Shown here in pieces: positions 8,471 through 16,732 of a stretch of DNA of 64,000 nucleotides. Origin of the DNA: Streptomyces sp. NRRL F-6131 (GTDB taxonomy: Bacteria; Actinomycetota; Actinomycetes; Streptomycetales; Streptomycetaceae); assembly GCA_000719695.1 (NCBI GenBank), contig JOHN01000047.1, forward strand, positions 53,847-117,846. The letters are read 5' to 3'. The position numbers were made by a program, and so were the translations under genes. Every line of letters starts with the position of its first letter. The stretch's first letter is position 1. The notes beneath the pieces were generated by a model, which saw nothing but the letters and a program-made list of their open reading frames with translations, ran no database searches and was not told the origin of the DNA.

Positions 8471-10141
8471 CTACCGGGCCGGCCAGGGCACCTCCGGCCG
8501 TCGCTCGTAGCCGTAGCCGGCGGCCTCCCAGCGCGCGCCCTCCTCGGCGAGGCGGCTCCGGAAGCGTCCCCAGTCGTGGCTCTCCCGGGGCGACCAGCCC
8601 AGCTCGGCGAGCGCCGGCAGCCGGGGCAGCAGCATGCGGTCGAGCTCGCCGGGGGTGTCCAGGGTCTCGGTCCAGAGCGGGGCCTCGACGCCGAGCACGG
8701 AGCCGGCCCGCACCGGCACCAGGGTGTCCGGGTCCCAGGAGTAGGCGGAGCGGACGTCGATGGTGCCGGCCCAGACCAGGCCGAGCGGGTAGCCCGACTC
8801 GTACTTCATGTCCAGGTAGCTGCGGCCCGACGGCGACATGATCACCTCGGCGCCGCGCTCGGTGGCCTCCCGCAGTTCGGCGTCGCGCCCGGCCCGGCCG
8901 TCCCAGAACTGCAGCACCCCGATCCCGCCCGGCGCGGTCTGGTTCCAGCCGACCGGGGTCTTCCCGGCCGCGCGCACCTGCTCGCCGACCCGCCGGACGA
9001 ACTCCGCGTACGCGGCCGGGGCCACCCGCTTCACCTCGTCGCCGCCGATGTGCAGATAGGGCCCCGGGGTGAGCCGGGCGAGCTCGGTGACCACGTCCCG
9101 GGTGAAGGAGAACACCGCGTCACCGGTCGGGCAGAGCGTCGAGAAGCCGACCTCGATCCCGGTGTACGGCCAGGGGCGGGCGCTGCCCGTGCAGTCCAGC
9201 TCGGGCTGGGCGGCGAGGGCCGCGTTGCTGTGACCGGGCAGGTCGATCTCCGGGACGACGGTCAGGTAGCGCTCCTGCGCGTAGCGGACGATCTCCTGGT
9301 AGTCGGCCGCGGTGTAGAAGCCGCCGGGTGTGCCGCCGACCTCGCTGACCGCACCCACCGCCGTCAGCGCCGGCCGGGCGGGGATCTCGATCCGCCAGCC
9401 CTGGTCGTCGGTGAGGTGCAGGTGCAGGTGGTTGAGCTTGTAGAGCGCGAGGCGGTCGATGAAGCCCTTGACCTCGGCCGGGGTGAAGAAGTGCCGGGCG
9501 ACGTCGAGCATCGCGCCCCGGTAGCCGTAGCGCGGACGGTCCTCGACGGTGACCGGCGCGACCGTCCACTCGGGGCCGCCGGTGACCCGGGTCGTGCTCT
9601 CGATCTGCGGGGGCAGCAGCTGCCGGAGCGTCTGGGTGCCCCGGAAGAGGCCCTCGGGGCTGCGGGCGGTGATCCGCACCCCGGTGGCGTCGGCGGTCAG
9701 CCGGTAGCCCTCGGGGCCGGTCGTCTCCGGCAGGGCGGGGTCGAGTGCCAGGCCGATGCCGTCCCCGTCGCCGGGTTCCGCCACCGGGAGCGGCAGTCCG
9801 GTCGGGCGGCGCAGCGCCTCGGCGAGCCGCTCGGCGATCCGCCGCACCTCCCCCGCCTGCCGTTCCACCGCCTCCGCCCCGGCCGCGGCCCGGATCACGG
9901 TGCCTGCGGTGAGCCGGTAGCCGGGGCCGGACCCGGGGGTGACGGAGAGCGGCACCGGGACGATCCGGTCGGCGGTGCGCGGTCCGGCCGGTGCACCGGC
10001 GGGAGGGTGGTCGGCGACGGCCTCGCCGCGGGGCCCGAGCGCGCGGTGGAGGCCGAAGCCGGCCGCCGCCAGGAGCAGGACGCAGAGGACGGTGGACAGG
10101 GCACGGATCCGGACGGACAGCCCGGCGATTCGTCTCGGCAC
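8471..10141 (-). CDS. Beta-N-acetylhexosaminidase (GH20)
   Basis: 556 residues. An N-terminal membrane anchor or uncleaved signal (residues 15-32) is followed by a GH20b-type N-domain and the catalytic barrel. It shows LDVARHFF, the HLHLHLTDDQGWRIEI strand, VVPEIDLPGHS and the catalytic pair in YLHIGGDEV (Asp-Glu, substrate-assisted mechanism). It removes terminal N-acetylglucosamine from chitin or peptidoglycan fragments outside the cell. A DasR-like site (10169-10183) lies 28 bases upstream of the start codon, fitting control by N-acetylglucosamine. It is a single gene with normal length. Confidence 0.92.
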   Translation of the reverse strand: MPRRIAGLSVRIRALSTVLCVLLLAAAGFGLHRALGPRGEAVADHPPAGAPAGPRTADRIVPVPLSVTPGSGPGYRLTAGTVIRAAAGAEAVERQAGEVRRIAERLAEALRRPTGLPLPVAEPGDGDGIGLALDPALPETTGPEGYRLTADATGVRITARSPEGLFRGTQTLRQLLPPQIESTTRVTGGPEWTVAPVTVEDRPRYGYRGAMLDVARHFFTPAEVKGFIDRLALYKLNHLHLHLTDDQGWRIEIPARPALTAVGAVSEVGGTPGGFYTAADYQEIVRYAQERYLTVVPEIDLPGHSNAALAAQPELDCTGSARPWPYTGIEVGFSTLCPTGDAVFSFTRDVVTELARLTPGPYLHIGGDEVKRVAPAAYAEFVRRVGEQVRAAGKTPVGWNQTAPGGIGVLQFWDGRAGRDAELREATERGAEVIMSPSGRSYLDMKYESGYPLGLVWAGTIDVRSAYSWDPDTLVPVRAGSVLGVEAPLWTETLDTPGELDRMLLPRLPALAELGWSPRESHDWGRFRSRLAEEGARWEAAGYGYERRPEVPWPAR

Positions 10142-10168
10142 GGCCGCTCCCGGTGTCGGTTCACCGGA

Positions 10169-10183
10169 ATGGTCTCAACCAAT
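10169..10183. promoter_or_regulatory. DasR-responsive element (dre)-like site
   Basis: ATGGTCTCAACCAAT closely matches the dre core TGGTCTAGACCA recognised by the GntR-family regulator DasR; two core positions differ. It sits just upstream of a hexosaminidase gene, a known class of DasR target in Streptomyces. The match and position are seen; binding is inferred. Confidence 0.65.
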
Positions 10184-10220
10184 CGCCGAACTGTCCCGTA
10201 CTTCGCCGAAGTCGGCCGCG

Positions 10221-10547
10221 TCAGGAGAAGACGACGGAGCGCAGCTTCAGCCGGTCGCCGAGGACCTTGCCGGGCTTCATCACGTAGTACGTGTCGCCCG
10301 CACAGTCGAAGTCGACGAAGACCGTGGCGGTCGACAGGGTGAGGTTCCGGGGTGAGTGGGCCGGCTCCGCGTCGGTCGTACCGGGGAGGTTGATGCACTC
10401 CCCGCTCCCCGGGTCGGTCAGCCCGCGCGGGAGGCCGGAGCCGGTCCGGTAGAGGAACTCACCGGTCGCGGCGTTGGCGGAGGTGGGAACGGCGAGGACG
10501 AGCGCGATCGCACTGGTGGCGGCGAGCACGGTGTTGCGCAGACGCAT
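10221..10547 (-). CDS. Small secreted protein of unknown function
   Basis: 108 residues with a signal peptide (MRLRNTVLAATSAIALVLAV, cleavage after ANA). The mature part has a cysteine pair (GECINLPG and DFDCAGDTYYV) and resembles short secreted proteins of Streptomyces with no known job. ATG 10547 is chosen because it begins the signal peptide; a GTG further upstream would add 12 residues. The ribosome site is weak (GAAAGG, 11 bases upstream). It lies upstream of the hexosaminidase gene in the same direction, but the DasR-like site between them argues for separate control. Confidence 0.7.
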   Translation of the reverse strand: MRLRNTVLAATSAIALVLAVPTSANAATGEFLYRTGSGLPRGLTDPGSGECINLPGTTDAEPAHSPRNLTLSTATVFVDFDCAGDTYYVMKPGKVLGDRLKLRSVVFS

Positions 10548-10713
10548 AACGAGGGGGGCCTTTCGGGCGGTGCTCGGGGGCACCGGGGGAAATGGTGTGA
10601 GATCACCCTAGAGCCCCCAAAATCGGCGAAACGATTCTGCTTGTCCATCCTTTCGGGTGGTTTAGACGTTATTCGCGCGACCTTTTCGCATCCGACTCCA
10701 CACGGGCCGGGGC

Positions 10714-11667
10714 TCACCCCGGCGGCGCCGTGAAGCGGTACCCGGAGTCGATCAGCACCGGCAGATAGGCCTTCAGCGCCGCCACCGTCTGCGAGCGGTC
10801 CCCGCCGCCGTCGTGGTTGAGCACGATGGCCCCGGGGCGGACGTCCTTGAGGATCCGGTCGGTGATCACACCAGTCCCCGGGCGGGACCAGTCCCGGGGG
10901 TCGACCGACCAGGCCATCGGGCGCATGCCCAGCTCGGCGCTCACCTTCAGCGAGGCCGGGGACCAGTCCCCGCCCGGCGCCCGGAACCAGGTCGGCGCCT
11001 TCCCGGCGGCCCGGTGCAGCAGCTCCGAGGTGCGCTCCAGCTCGTCGCGGACCTTGCCCTCGGAGAGGTTCCGCAGATCGGGGTGGGTCCAGGTGTGGTT
11101 GGCGATGTGGTGACCGCGGGCCGCGATCTCGCGGACCAGGTCGGGGTGCTGGGCGGCGTTCTCGCCGATCAGGAAGAAGGTGGCCCGGATGCCGTACTGC
11201 TCCAGCAGCGCCAGCACGGTCGGGGTGTGCCGGGGGTCGGGGCCGTCGTCGATGGTGAGGGCCACCACCTGCCGTTCGGCGTCCAGCTCGTAGACCGGCT
11301 TTCCCTCCGGCACGGCCTGTGCCCGGGCGGGTGCCGGCCCGATCTGGTCCCCGGAGGGCGGTGCGGACGGCGAAGCGGACGGGGTGCCGGGCGGCGCGAC
11401 GGGCGAGGCCTGGGCGGACGGGGGCGCGGTCGCGGCGGCGGACGGTGCCGCGACCGGAGTGGGAGTGATGGTCGCCGTGGCGGTCGGGGTCGTGGACGAC
11501 CGGGCGGTGGGCGGCGTCTCCGGCAGCGGGTCCGGGCCCGCCGAGCGCGCCTCGGCGGCGGCTCTCGCCACCTCCTCCGCCCGGCCGCAGCCGGTGAGCC
11601 CGAGCAGCGACATCCCCGCCGCGACCAGCAGCAACCTTCGCGAAGTAATCTGACGATCAGACAGCAT
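10714..11667 (-). CDS. Lipoprotein polysaccharide deacetylase (NodB domain, CE4)
   Basis: 317 residues. A lipoprotein signal with lipobox LTGC near residue 27 anchors it outside the membrane. A Pro/Thr/Ala-rich linker of about 90 residues follows, then a NodB domain: VALTIDDGPDPRHTP (metal-binding Asp pair), NHTWTHPDL (H-x3-H metal site), WFRAPGGDW and VLNHDGGG. It should remove N-acetyl groups from peptidoglycan, chitin or a related polymer. The linker is low-complexity and probably spans the wall. It is divergent from the methyltransferase gene at 11842, with about 175 bp between. Confidence 0.9.
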   Translation of the reverse strand: MLSDRQITSRRLLLVAAGMSLLGLTGCGRAEEVARAAAEARSAGPDPLPETPPTARSSTTPTATATITPTPVAAPSAAATAPPSAQASPVAPPGTPSASPSAPPSGDQIGPAPARAQAVPEGKPVYELDAERQVVALTIDDGPDPRHTPTVLALLEQYGIRATFFLIGENAAQHPDLVREIAARGHHIANHTWTHPDLRNLSEGKVRDELERTSELLHRAAGKAPTWFRAPGGDWSPASLKVSAELGMRPMAWSVDPRDWSRPGTGVITDRILKDVRPGAIVLNHDGGGDRSQTVAALKAYLPVLIDSGYRFTAPPG

Positions 11668-11841
11668 GACGCATGCCTCCCCCGTTCACCGGCCCGTCTC
11701 CCAGCGGCAACCCCGACGGGCCCGATCATCACCCCGACGGCCCAGGCCGCCCCCCGTTCGCCCACCCGGTGACCGGAGCTCCACCGGGCCCGCTACTCTG
11801 ACCTCTCCCAGTGTGATGATCTGTCTTCAGAGGACGTGGCC

Positions 11842-12696
11842 ATGACGACAAGTCAGGACTTCGCCGACCGGTCCGACAACGACGCCGCCGAGCTCAGCCA
11901 GTGGGAGAAGTACGGGGTCGACACCAGCACCCCGCACTCCGCCCGCGTCTACGACTACTGGCTCGGCGGGAAGACCAACTTCCCGCCCGACCGGGCGATG
12001 GGCCAGGCCATCGAGCAGGCCGTGCCCACCATGAAGGCGCAGGCCAAGGAGAACCGCGGCTTCCAGAAGCGCGCCGTGCGCCACCTCGCCGAGCACTACG
12101 GCATCCGCCAGTTCCTCGACCTCGGCACCGGCATCCCCACCTCGCCGAACACCCACGAGATCGCCGAGTCGGTCAGCGACGGCACCCGGGTCGTCTACGT
12201 GGACAACGACCCGATCGTGCTGGCCCACGCCCGCGCGCTGATGGTCTCCACCCCGGCGAGCCGCACCACGTACATCCACGCCGACCTGGGCAAGCCCGCC
12301 GAACTGCTGGCCGACCCGGCCCTCAACACCACGCTGGACCTCTCCCAGCCGGTCGGCCTGCTGATGATCGCCGTGCTGATGCTGATCGCCGACGAGGACG
12401 ACCCCTGGGGCAAGGTCGCCGCGCTGCGCGACGCGCTCCCCTCCGGCAGCTACCTCGCGCTCACCCACCCCACCCAGGACTTCAACGAGGAGGCCGTCGC
12501 CCAGGTGACCGCCTCCGCCCGCGCCGCCGGGATGACCCTGGTGCCGCGCAGCAAGGAGGAGGTCAGCCGGTTCTTCGAGGGCTGGGAGCTGATCGAGCCC
12601 GGCGTCGCCCCGGTGATGGCCTGGCACCCGGACGGCGAGCAGCCGGCCGACCCGTACGCCGCCTACTACTGGGGCGGTCTCGCCCGCAAGCCGTAG
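11842..12696 (+). CDS. DUF574/SAV2177-type SAM-dependent methyltransferase
   Basis: 284 residues of the large actinomycete family annotated as SAM-dependent methyltransferase (DUF574). Hallmarks are STPHSARVYDYWLGGKTNF near the N-terminus, FLDLGTGIPTSPNTHEIA (motif I) and VVYVDNDPIVLAHARAL (motif II). Members are abundant in Streptomyces and usually have no known substrate. ATG 11842 is preferred over GTG 11836 because AGAGGA sits 7 bases before it. The neighbours do not suggest a pathway. Confidence 0.9.
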   Translation: MTTSQDFADRSDNDAAELSQWEKYGVDTSTPHSARVYDYWLGGKTNFPPDRAMGQAIEQAVPTMKAQAKENRGFQKRAVRHLAEHYGIRQFLDLGTGIPTSPNTHEIAESVSDGTRVVYVDNDPIVLAHARALMVSTPASRTTYIHADLGKPAELLADPALNTTLDLSQPVGLLMIAVLMLIADEDDPWGKVAALRDALPSGSYLALTHPTQDFNEEAVAQVTASARAAGMTLVPRSKEEVSRFFEGWELIEPGVAPVMAWHPDGEQPADPYAAYYWGGLARKP

Positions 12697-12774
12697 GGCA
12701 CGTCCTCGAGTCCCCGCCGGTCCCGCCCCCACCCACCGGGCAGGGCCGGCCGGGATGCGCACCCCCGGCGCGCG

Positions 12775-13644
12775 CTACTTCAGCAGCCGGGAGAGCCGCC
12801 GGTCCGCGAGCGGCTTGCCGCCGGTCTGGCAGGTCGGGCAGTACTGCAGCGAGGAGTCCGCGAACGACACCTCCCGCACGGTGTCCCCGCAGACCGGGCA
12901 GGGCTGACCGGTCCGTCCGTGCACCCGCAGGCCCAGCTTCTTCTCCGCCTTGAGCTCCCCCGCCGCCAGGCCCCGGGAGCGCTCCACCGCCTCGCGCAGC
13001 GTGCTGCCGAGCGCCTCGAACAGCCGCACCGTCTCCTCCTCCGAGAGGTCGGCCGCCAGCTTGTACGGGGACATCCGCGCCGCGTGCAGCACCTCGTCCG
13101 AGTAGGCGTTGCCCACCCCGGCCAGCACGGTCTGGTCCCGCAGCACGCCCTTGATCCGGCGCCGCTCGCCGCCCAGCAGCGCCCGGAAGCGCGCCAGGTC
13201 GAAGTCCGGGGCGAGCGGGTCCGGGCCGAGCCGGGCCACCCCCGGGACCTCCGCGGCGTCCCGCACCAGGTGGACGGCGAGCCCCTTCTTGGTGCCGGCC
13301 TCGGTGAGGTCGAAGCCGTCCCCGTCCGGGCCCTCCAGCCGCACCCGCAGCGCCAGCGGGTTGCGTGCGCTCGGCCGCGGCGGCTCCGCCGGCAGGCTCT
13401 CCTTCCAGCGCAGCCAGCCCGCCCGGGCCAGGTGGATCACCAGGTGCAGCCCGCCCGCCTCGATGTCCAGGAACTTCCCGTGCCGGACGACCGGGCCGAC
13501 CGTCCGCCCCTCCAGCGCGGTGACCGGCGGGTCGTAGGTCTTGAGCGCGCTGATCGCCACCGGCCGGACCTCGGCGATCACCCGGCCGGTCAGCCGTTCG
13601 GACAGGTAGGCGGTCAGGGCCTCGACCTCGGGCAGCTCCGGCAT
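12775..13644 (-). CDS. Fpg/Nei-family DNA glycosylase/AP lyase
   Basis: 289 residues beginning with the invariant MPELPEVE, in which the N-terminal proline (after Met removal) is the catalytic Schiff-base nucleophile and the following Glu is essential. The helix-two-turn-helix DQTVLAGVGNAYSDEVL and a C-terminal zinc finger (CPVCGDT...YCPTCQTGG) bind DNA. It excises oxidised bases in base excision repair. Whether it prefers 8-oxoG (Fpg) or oxidised pyrimidines (Nei) cannot be told by eye. It is divergent from the SRPBCC gene across a repeat-rich spacer. Confidence 0.92.
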   Translation of the reverse strand: MPELPEVEALTAYLSERLTGRVIAEVRPVAISALKTYDPPVTALEGRTVGPVVRHGKFLDIEAGGLHLVIHLARAGWLRWKESLPAEPPRPSARNPLALRVRLEGPDGDGFDLTEAGTKKGLAVHLVRDAAEVPGVARLGPDPLAPDFDLARFRALLGGERRRIKGVLRDQTVLAGVGNAYSDEVLHAARMSPYKLAADLSEEETVRLFEALGSTLREAVERSRGLAAGELKAEKKLGLRVHGRTGQPCPVCGDTVREVSFADSSLQYCPTCQTGGKPLADRRLSRLLK

Positions 13645-13722
13645 GCGCCCAGTCTCCCGCAGCCGCCCGCCCGGCGCCCGCCCACCGGCCGCTCGGGCCC
13701 CGGACCCGCCCGCCGTCGGCCC

Positions 13723-13805
13723 GCCGCGCCTTCCGCCCCACCGCGCCCTCCGCCCCGCCGCGCCCTTCGCCCCGCGGCGCCCTTTGCCCCGCGGCGCCCT
13801 CCCGG
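13723..13805. repeat. Degenerate 17-bp tandem repeat
   Basis: About five imperfect copies of a CGCGCCYTYCGCCCC-like unit (17 bp) lie in the 211-bp divergent spacer between the glycosylase gene and the SRPBCC gene. They could be regulatory or just GC-rich slippage. Confidence 0.6.
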
Positions 13806-13855
13806 CGCAGGCTGGAGGGTGGACCGCGCGCCCACCCGAGGAGGTCCGGCCGGCC

Positions 13856-14353
13856 ATGAGCACGCTCGAGGAACAGATCGACATCGAGGCCCCGGTCCTG
13901 GCGGCCTGGGAGCAGCTGCACCGCGTCCACGAGTACCCGCGCTTCCTCGGCGGCGTCCGCAGCGCCCAGCCGCACGGCCGCAACCTGGCCCACCTCGGGG
14001 TGGAGATCGCCGGCGGCGAACGGGACGTCGAGACCGAGATCACCGACCGGGGCCGGGGCCGGGTGATGGCCTGGCGCACCCTGGACGGCCTGCCGCTGCA
14101 CGGCGCCTTCGCGCTGCGCCCGCTCGACCGGACCCGCACCCGGGTGCAGATCCGCGTCGAGTACGACCCGGAGGAGGTGCGCCGGGTCTTCGGCGGGCCC
14201 GGCGGCTTCGCGCTGGCCGGGGCCGTCGAGCGGACCGTCCGGTCCGACCTGGAACTCTTCCGGGAGCTGGTGGAGGCCCGGGTCGCGGCCGCCGCGACAC
14301 CGGCCGAGCCGGTCGTCGAGGCCCCCGGGATCGTCGAGGTAAACGGCATATAA
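13856..14353 (+). CDS. SRPBCC-family (cyclase/dehydrase-like) protein
   Basis: 165 residues of the START/Bet v1 (SRPBCC) fold: IDIEAPVLAAWEQLHRVHEYPRFLGGV at the start is the usual first strand and helix pair. The middle is beta-rich (MAWRTLDGLPLHGAFALRPL) and a long C-terminal helix follows (LELFRELVEARV). Such proteins bind small hydrophobic molecules; polyketide cyclases are one branch, but there is no PKS near this gene, so a lipid-binding or stress role is equally likely. ATG 13856 has a strong GAGGAGGT site. Confidence 0.8.
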   Translation: MSTLEEQIDIEAPVLAAWEQLHRVHEYPRFLGGVRSAQPHGRNLAHLGVEIAGGERDVETEITDRGRGRVMAWRTLDGLPLHGAFALRPLDRTRTRVQIRVEYDPEEVRRVFGGPGGFALAGAVERTVRSDLELFRELVEARVAAAATPAEPVVEAPGIVEVNGI

Positions 14354-14440
14354 GCCCAGCTCAGAGCGGGCGGTGAGGATCTTCACAGCGGGCCGGGCAG
14401 CCACTCGTTCGGGTTTGAACCTGTGGCACACTCGGGACCC

Positions 14441-15106
14441 ATGGACACCGCCCCGGCCACCAGGACGCTGCGCGCCGCGATCTTCGCCGCGCTGCTCGTG
14501 CTGCTCGCCGGGCTCGGCCAGGTGCTGGTCACCGGCCGTCCGCTGCCGCTCGGCACGCTGGCCCTGGCCGGCGCCGCCGTCTTCGCGGTGGCCTTCGCCC
14601 TGGCCGGCCGCGAGCGCGGCTACCGGGTCGTCGCGGCGGTCTTCCTCCCGCTGGAACTCGGCCTGAGCGCCCTGTTCGGCCTCGCCCAGTCGACCTGTCC
14701 CTCGCTGCCGCCCGGCACCGCCCGCGGACTCGAACCGCTGCTCTGCGGCGGCGGCTCGCTCGGCGGCCTGCTGCTCGGCCACGGCCTCTCCCGGCCGGTC
14801 GGGCTCGCCGTCCTGCTGCTCCTGCACACCGCCCTGGCCCTGGCCGCCGCGTACTGGCTGCGCAGCGCCGACGCCGCGCTGTCCGGGCTGGCCCGCACCG
14901 CGCGGATCCTCGGCGACTTCGCCCGGCGCCCCCTCGGGACGGTCGGCCGCCTGCTGGCGCTGCTCACCGCCCCGCTGCCGGCCCGCCCGGTGGTCCGGGC
15001 GCCGTTCCCGCGCGCCAGCCGGGTGCTCGTCCCCGCCGAGTCCGTCCGGCTCCGGCCCGCCGTCCGGCGCGGCCCGCCCGTGCGGCTGCCGGCGCCCGCC
15101 CGCTGA
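14441..15106 (+). CDS. Integral membrane protein of unknown function
   Basis: 221 residues with about four predicted membrane helices (residues 10-28, 36-52, 57-75 and 118-137 by hydrophobicity). They are followed by a basic Arg/Pro-rich cytoplasmic tail of about 75 residues. A conserved-looking cysteine pair (QSTCPSLPP and PLLCGGG) sits in the outer loop. ATG 14441 lacks a clear ribosome site; GTG 14423 upstream would add 6 residues. It precedes the DsbA and VKOR genes in the same direction by 95 bp. The cysteines and context hint at the same thiol-redox setting, but this is only inference. Confidence 0.65.
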   Translation: MDTAPATRTLRAAIFAALLVLLAGLGQVLVTGRPLPLGTLALAGAAVFAVAFALAGRERGYRVVAAVFLPLELGLSALFGLAQSTCPSLPPGTARGLEPLLCGGGSLGGLLLGHGLSRPVGLAVLLLLHTALALAAAYWLRSADAALSGLARTARILGDFARRPLGTVGRLLALLTAPLPARPVVRAPFPRASRVLVPAESVRLRPAVRRGPPVRLPAPAR

Positions 15107-15201
15107 GCGACCCCGACGACCCTCCCGGTCCACCGGTCCTCGGCCGGCCGTGCGCCCTCCGCGCCCGCACGCCCCGCCACGAGCACCAGGACGACACCAG
15201 C

Positions 15202-16023
15202 ATGAGCACCACCCCCAGGAAGAACACCACCGCCGGCGACCGGAAGGCCGCCCGCCGGGCCGCCACCGAGCGGATGCGCGAGGAGCGCGAGCGCACCGAG
15301 CGGTCCGCCCGGATCCGCCGCCGCGCGGTGGTCGGCGCCGCCTCCGCCGTCGTGCTCGCCCTCGCGGCCGGCGTCGCCTTCGCCGTCGGCGGCTCGAGCG
15401 GCTCCGGTTCCGCCGACGCCGCGGCCAACGGCCCGCTGGTCGTGCCGGCCAACGCGAGCGGCGCGGACGGCACCGTGGTCACCTACGGCAAGGCGGACGC
15501 CCCGCACACCCTGGAGGTCTACGAGGACTTCCGCTGCCCGTTCTGCGAGCAGCTGGAGACCACCACCGGCCCGACCGTCCAGCAGCTCGCCGACGCGGGC
15601 AGCTACAAGATCGACTACCACCTGGCGACCTTCCTCGACCAGGGCCTCGGCGGCAAGGGCTCGCGCACCGCGCTGGCCGCCGCCGGCGCGGCGCTGAACG
15701 AGGGCGTGGACAAGTTCAAGCAGTTCCACGACGTGCTCTACGCCAACCAGCCGGACGAGCGCGACGACGCCTTCGCCGACGTCAACCACCTGCTCGACCT
15801 GGCCGACCAGGTGCCGGGCCTGAAGACCGACGGCTTCGTCAAGGCGGTCCGCGAGGGCACCTACCTGCCCTGGGCCAACCAGGTGAACAAGGCCTTCGAC
15901 AAGAGCGGCGTCACCGGCACCCCGACGGTCCGCCTCGACGGCAAGAAGCTCGACGTCTTCTCCGGCGGCAAGGCCGTCTCGCCCAAGCAGTTCACCGCGA
16001 TGGTCAAGCAGGTGACCGGATGA
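15202..16023 (+). CDS. Membrane-anchored DsbA-like thiol oxidoreductase
   Basis: 273 residues: a basic cytoplasmic N-terminus of about 45 residues, one membrane helix (residues 46-64) and an extracytoplasmic thioredoxin-fold DSBA domain. The active site is CPFC in YEDFRCPFCEQLE, and the cis-proline loop is GVTGTPTVRLDG. It introduces disulfides into exported proteins. The stop overlaps the VKOR start by 4 bases, so the two are translationally coupled and very likely form a redox pair, DsbA being re-oxidised by VKOR. Confidence 0.92.
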   Translation: MSTTPRKNTTAGDRKAARRAATERMREERERTERSARIRRRAVVGAASAVVLALAAGVAFAVGGSSGSGSADAAANGPLVVPANASGADGTVVTYGKADAPHTLEVYEDFRCPFCEQLETTTGPTVQQLADAGSYKIDYHLATFLDQGLGGKGSRTALAAAGAALNEGVDKFKQFHDVLYANQPDERDDAFADVNHLLDLADQVPGLKTDGFVKAVREGTYLPWANQVNKAFDKSGVTGTPTVRLDGKKLDVFSGGKAVSPKQFTAMVKQVTG

Positions 16024-16658
16024 CGGCCCCCGCCACCGCGCCCACCGCCGCCGCCGCCGCCCGGCGCACGTACGGCGCGAGCCGCCCGTTCGCCCTGCTG
16101 CTGGTGATCGGCGGCGCGCTGGGGCTGTTCGCCTCGACCGTCCTCACCCTGGACAAGATCCGGCTGCTGAAGGACCCGTCCTACGTCCCGAACTGCAACA
16201 TCAACCCGATCATCAGCTGCGGCTCGATCATGCGCAGCGACCAGGCCGAGGCCTTCGGCTTCCCCAACTCGCTGCTCGGCCTGGTCGGCTTCGCCGTGGT
16301 GATCGCGGTCGGCGCCGGGCTGCTGGCCGGAGCCGCATACCGGCGCTGGTTCTGGCTCGGCCTCCAGGCCGGGACGGTGTTCGGCATCGGCTTCGTGACC
16401 TGGCTGATGTACCAGGCCCTGTACCGGATCGGCGCGCTCTGCCCGTTCTGCATGGTGGTGTGGGCGGCGATGATCCCGCTGTTCTGGTACACCATCCTGC
16501 ACAACCTGCGCACGGGCGTCATCCCGGTGCCCCGCGCCCTGCGCCCGGCGGTCCGGGAAGCCGCCCGCTACCACTGGGTGGTCCCGGCGCTCTGGTACGC
16601 GGTGATCGCCCTGCTGATCCTCAACCGCTTCTGGTACTACTGGTCGACGCTTCTGTGA
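16020..16658 (+). CDS. VKOR-family membrane oxidoreductase
   Basis: 212 residues with about five membrane helices. It has the VKOR loop cysteines (NCNIN, ISCGSIM) and the quinone-proximal active site CPFC in GALCPFCMVVW. It passes electrons from DsbA-type proteins to menaquinone and so plays the part of DsbB in actinomycetes. The ATG overlaps the stop of the DsbA gene (ATGA), showing coupling. The gene is complete despite being next to the integrase-bearing element. Confidence 0.92.
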   Translation: MTAPATAPTAAAAARRTYGASRPFALLLVIGGALGLFASTVLTLDKIRLLKDPSYVPNCNINPIISCGSIMRSDQAEAFGFPNSLLGLVGFAVVIAVGAGLLAGAAYRRWFWLGLQAGTVFGIGFVTWLMYQALYRIGALCPFCMVVWAAMIPLFWYTILHNLRTGVIPVPRALRPAVREAARYHWVVPALWYAVIALLILNRFWYYWSTLL

Positions 16659-16692
16659 ACCGCGCTGACCTGCGCAAATATCGCTGAACCAA

Positions 16693-16731
16693 CCCGGCGA
16701 GGCATTTTACGGGCACATTGGCCCCGCCGGG
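16693..16731. terminator. Possible terminator between VKOR and integrase genes
   Basis: Imperfect inverted repeat CCCGGCGAGGC/GCCCCGCCGGG (16693-16703 and 16721-16731, one mismatch, 17-base loop) sits between the convergent VKOR and integrase genes. It could instead be part of an attachment site. Confidence 0.45.
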
Positions 16732-16732
16732 C

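Noticed and set aside
16659..16732. tRNA or tRNA fragment as integrase target
   Set aside because: Looked for cloverleaf arms and a TTC loop next to the integrase; only an imperfect hairpin is present.
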